A DNA stretch of 64,000 bases from contig NW_024466218.1 in the NCBI RefSeq assembly GCF_017591425.1, forward strand, positions 7,742,001-7,806,000, written 5' to 3'. The notes beneath the pieces were generated by a model that was given only the letters and a program-made list of their open reading frames with translations, made no database searches and was not told where the DNA came from. This stretch comes from Ochotona curzoniae. Its lineage: Eukaryota; Chordata; Mammalia; Lagomorpha; Ochotonidae. Shown one piece after another: positions 61,883 to 64,000 of this stretch. The position numbers and the translations under genes were made by a program. Every line of letters starts with the position of its first letter. The first letter of the stretch is position 1.

Positions 61883-64000
61883 ACCCAAGAGGGGCACCAA
61901 GGGCTGAATGTAAACATCCCAGCTGCGGTGTCACCCCCTCTTCTTGCTGCCATGCCACCCTGCCTGTCTCTCAAGCCTTGTTGGTTTTATGATTTGCTCT
62001 CGTCTTCTTTTCCAGAGGAAGAAATCATTAGAGACGCAGCTGTTTGCATGCAAGAGCATGTGCTGGGCCCTTGGCTGCACAGATGCGAGGGTGTGAGAGA
62101 AGGTGCACAGAATTGGAGTGCTCTGAATGGCCTCATCATCGGGTCCCAGGGGAGGGGGAGGTCCCAGGCCAGCCTCGCACACGCCAGGCTTCTCCTGCCG
62201 TGCAGCACAAAGCCTGACAAGCTCTCACTCCGGTTTCAAAGCACTCCCTCTTTTCAGAGCTATTTGTTATTGTCTCTGCCATCACAAGTTTAAAAAAGGA
62301 AAGTTAATTAAATATGGAACAAGACTGAGCAACATCTTTTAAACCATCATGTCATTAGAAACGGAATCCTCAGAGAGCTGCTTAAAAGGGGTTTGAGAAC
62401 AATGACTGTTCAATCAGATATTTATGGGCATAGTTATGTAAACACACTTTTTATTGTCTATGTATATTTAATATAATTATCAGTTTTGTAGTTGGACTCT
62501 CCAGAGACCCAACAAATCACAGTGTTGCTTTGAAAATGTCAGCAGAAAAGACAATTATGTTGCTAGCAAATATTCATAAATTATATTAAAAAGTCCTGTG
62601 CAAATGTCCCCTCTGTCGCAGAACCCTTCACAGTCACCAAGTTATCCTTTTATTTCTTTGATTTAAGGGCGATTTTAGAAGCAAAAAGGTTCTTTGTGAA
62701 ACCTTAAAGGCATGAGCCTGGCAAGGGAACAGGCCAACCTTGAAACACAAAAGCATGTGAATTCCAGAGAATTCTGAGTCCACTCGCCGTCTTTCTTTGG
62801 CAAGCTCTTACCAAGTGCTTTGTGTGTGCACACATCCATAAAGGTACATGGAGATACCAGTTCACACAGCCACTGTGCACATTTTCTTTCTTAAAACAAC
62901 CCATTAAAAAGAGAAAATAGTGCTTACTTAGAGCCATAACTCATTCCTATGGCATTTTTCTTTAGAAACTATGTGCAGTAGTTCCTTTCTTTTTCCCCTT
63001 TTACCATTTTTTTCTCATTATACACATGTAGAAACAACTGGAGAACTGGGAAACTGCTCAGTAAATTAAAATTTACCAGGCTCTTGCTAAACCAATATGA
63101 GTGGTGTAGGTTGATAAATACCAAGGAAGTATTCACAAGTCGCTTCCATTGCAAGATAGACAATCTGCAAATCAACATCTTCATTAGTAGCTAATGACAG
63201 TTGGAGGGAAAGGTTAATGTTAAGCACACAAAAGTAATACAGTGAGAAACAGTAGATTTTTCTTGCCTTCTTGTAGAAAATAACGAAGGGAAGAAGGAAC
63301 TTCCGGTGATTATAATGGATATTATAAATATACATGTATTGGCAATTTGAAGCACCTTAATTATAGAAGGCCTGTATTGATAGGCTACCTTTCATCTCAG
63401 GAGTTCAAAGCACTTTGCCTGGATCTCATTCATCCTCAAAATACCCTCTGAGGGTAAGTATCTGCAGGCAAAATGAAGTGGAGAGGTGAGGTAGTTACCT
63501 ACATCATTCAAACCCAAACTGCTGCTAATGAGGAGTAAGCAGAGAATCGGAAGAGAATGAATTTTCTTGCATGAGCTACTGCCGTGCTGCCCTGACCTTG
63601 GGTAGAATGCCTAAAGAAGCATGGACAAGATCAGTCACCTTGTTTCAATAGGCTGACCCTGAGATGCAGAGCCACCCTGTCTGTCCCCCAGCTGCAGGGA
63701 GTTTCTGGCTGCCTGCCCTTCCGCCCAGTTCTGACATGGTTTCTGGATTGGACCCTGCCTCCACCCAAACTGTCTTCTTTCACTTTCTCCACCTGAAGCC
63801 AGTCTGTCCCCTGCTTCATACCTGTGCACCCCTTCCTGTCCCTGGAAATCCAGTTGCTCCTGGGAGCCGCCTGTGATCAGGGGCAGAAGGCCATCACTCA
63901 GTGTGATTTGACACCTTGGGCTCCCCTGCTGTTAGTTCTCACCATGAACTGGCAGATGTTAGTACCCATGTCATTTTGGCTGCAATGGTCTGGACTACTG
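61883..64000. other. Intergenic stretch to window end
   Basis: No gene recognised. 62300-62700 is AT-rich, repeat-free and motif-dense. 63400-63560 looks like an antisense MIR (agcactttgcctggatctca, ctctgagggtaagtatctgc). The last 400 bases show nothing I can name. Confidence 0.5.
63400..63560 (-). repeat. MIR-like fragment, antisense
   Basis: caaagcactttgcctggatc, tcattcatcctcaaaatacc, ctctgagggtaagtatctgc and ggtgaggtagttacctacat follow the antisense MIR pattern. Confidence 0.5.

Noticed and set aside
61802..62293. Open frame of 163 codons on +
   Set aside because: Begins inside the MLT1-type LTR and has no recognisable protein features.

Overview
The window is ordinary mammalian nuclear DNA: long non-coding stretches, GT-AG introns, many decayed transposons, and no bacterial-style gene packing. 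The only protein-coding gene I can support is the 3' end of ZNF521, a 30-finger C2H2 zinc-finger transcription co-regulator, on the + strand. Many interspersed repeats are tRNA-derived SINEs of the lagomorph C-SINE type. The best-preserved copies (47607-47957, 19551-19878) carry the variant I associate with pikas (Ochotona) rather than rabbits, so a pika is the most likely source. The organism call rests on recalled SINE consensus features, not on a search.

Layout. Positions 1-10003 are intron upstream of the first visible exon. Coding exons lie at 10004-10135, 12858-12973 and 40129-40158. They are separated by introns of 2,722 bp and 27,155 bp and keep one continuous reading frame. The last exon supplies nine codons and the stop. 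An approximately 780 bp 3' UTR follows, ending at an AATAAA signal at 40917-40922 with a GT-rich downstream element. From about 40940 to 64000 I see no gene: this is the flank downstream of ZNF521, filled with old repeats and unique sequence.

Repeats. I mark 17 C-SINE copies, including one nested insertion and one tandem pair at a single target. Older elements include MIR and L2 pieces, two MaLR LTRs (MST-like 57086-57428, MLT1-like 61467-61882), a full-length MER2/Tigger-like element (43795-44095), MER5A and Charlie-type hAT fragments, and a fossil hAT transposase fragment (45397-45705, minus). A pair of homologous copies of a repeat I cannot name lies near 20150-20745 and 48485-48965.

Interpretation. 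The three exons encode the last three zinc fingers. About 17 kb of the large intron (19879-37257) has no lineage-specific SINE, and several stretches there and in the short intron have the motif-dense look of developmental non-coding elements. That is inference and needs a multi-species alignment. I found no undescribed gene system; the most useful leads are candidate cis-regulatory blocks, the hAT fossil and the unnamed repeat pair.
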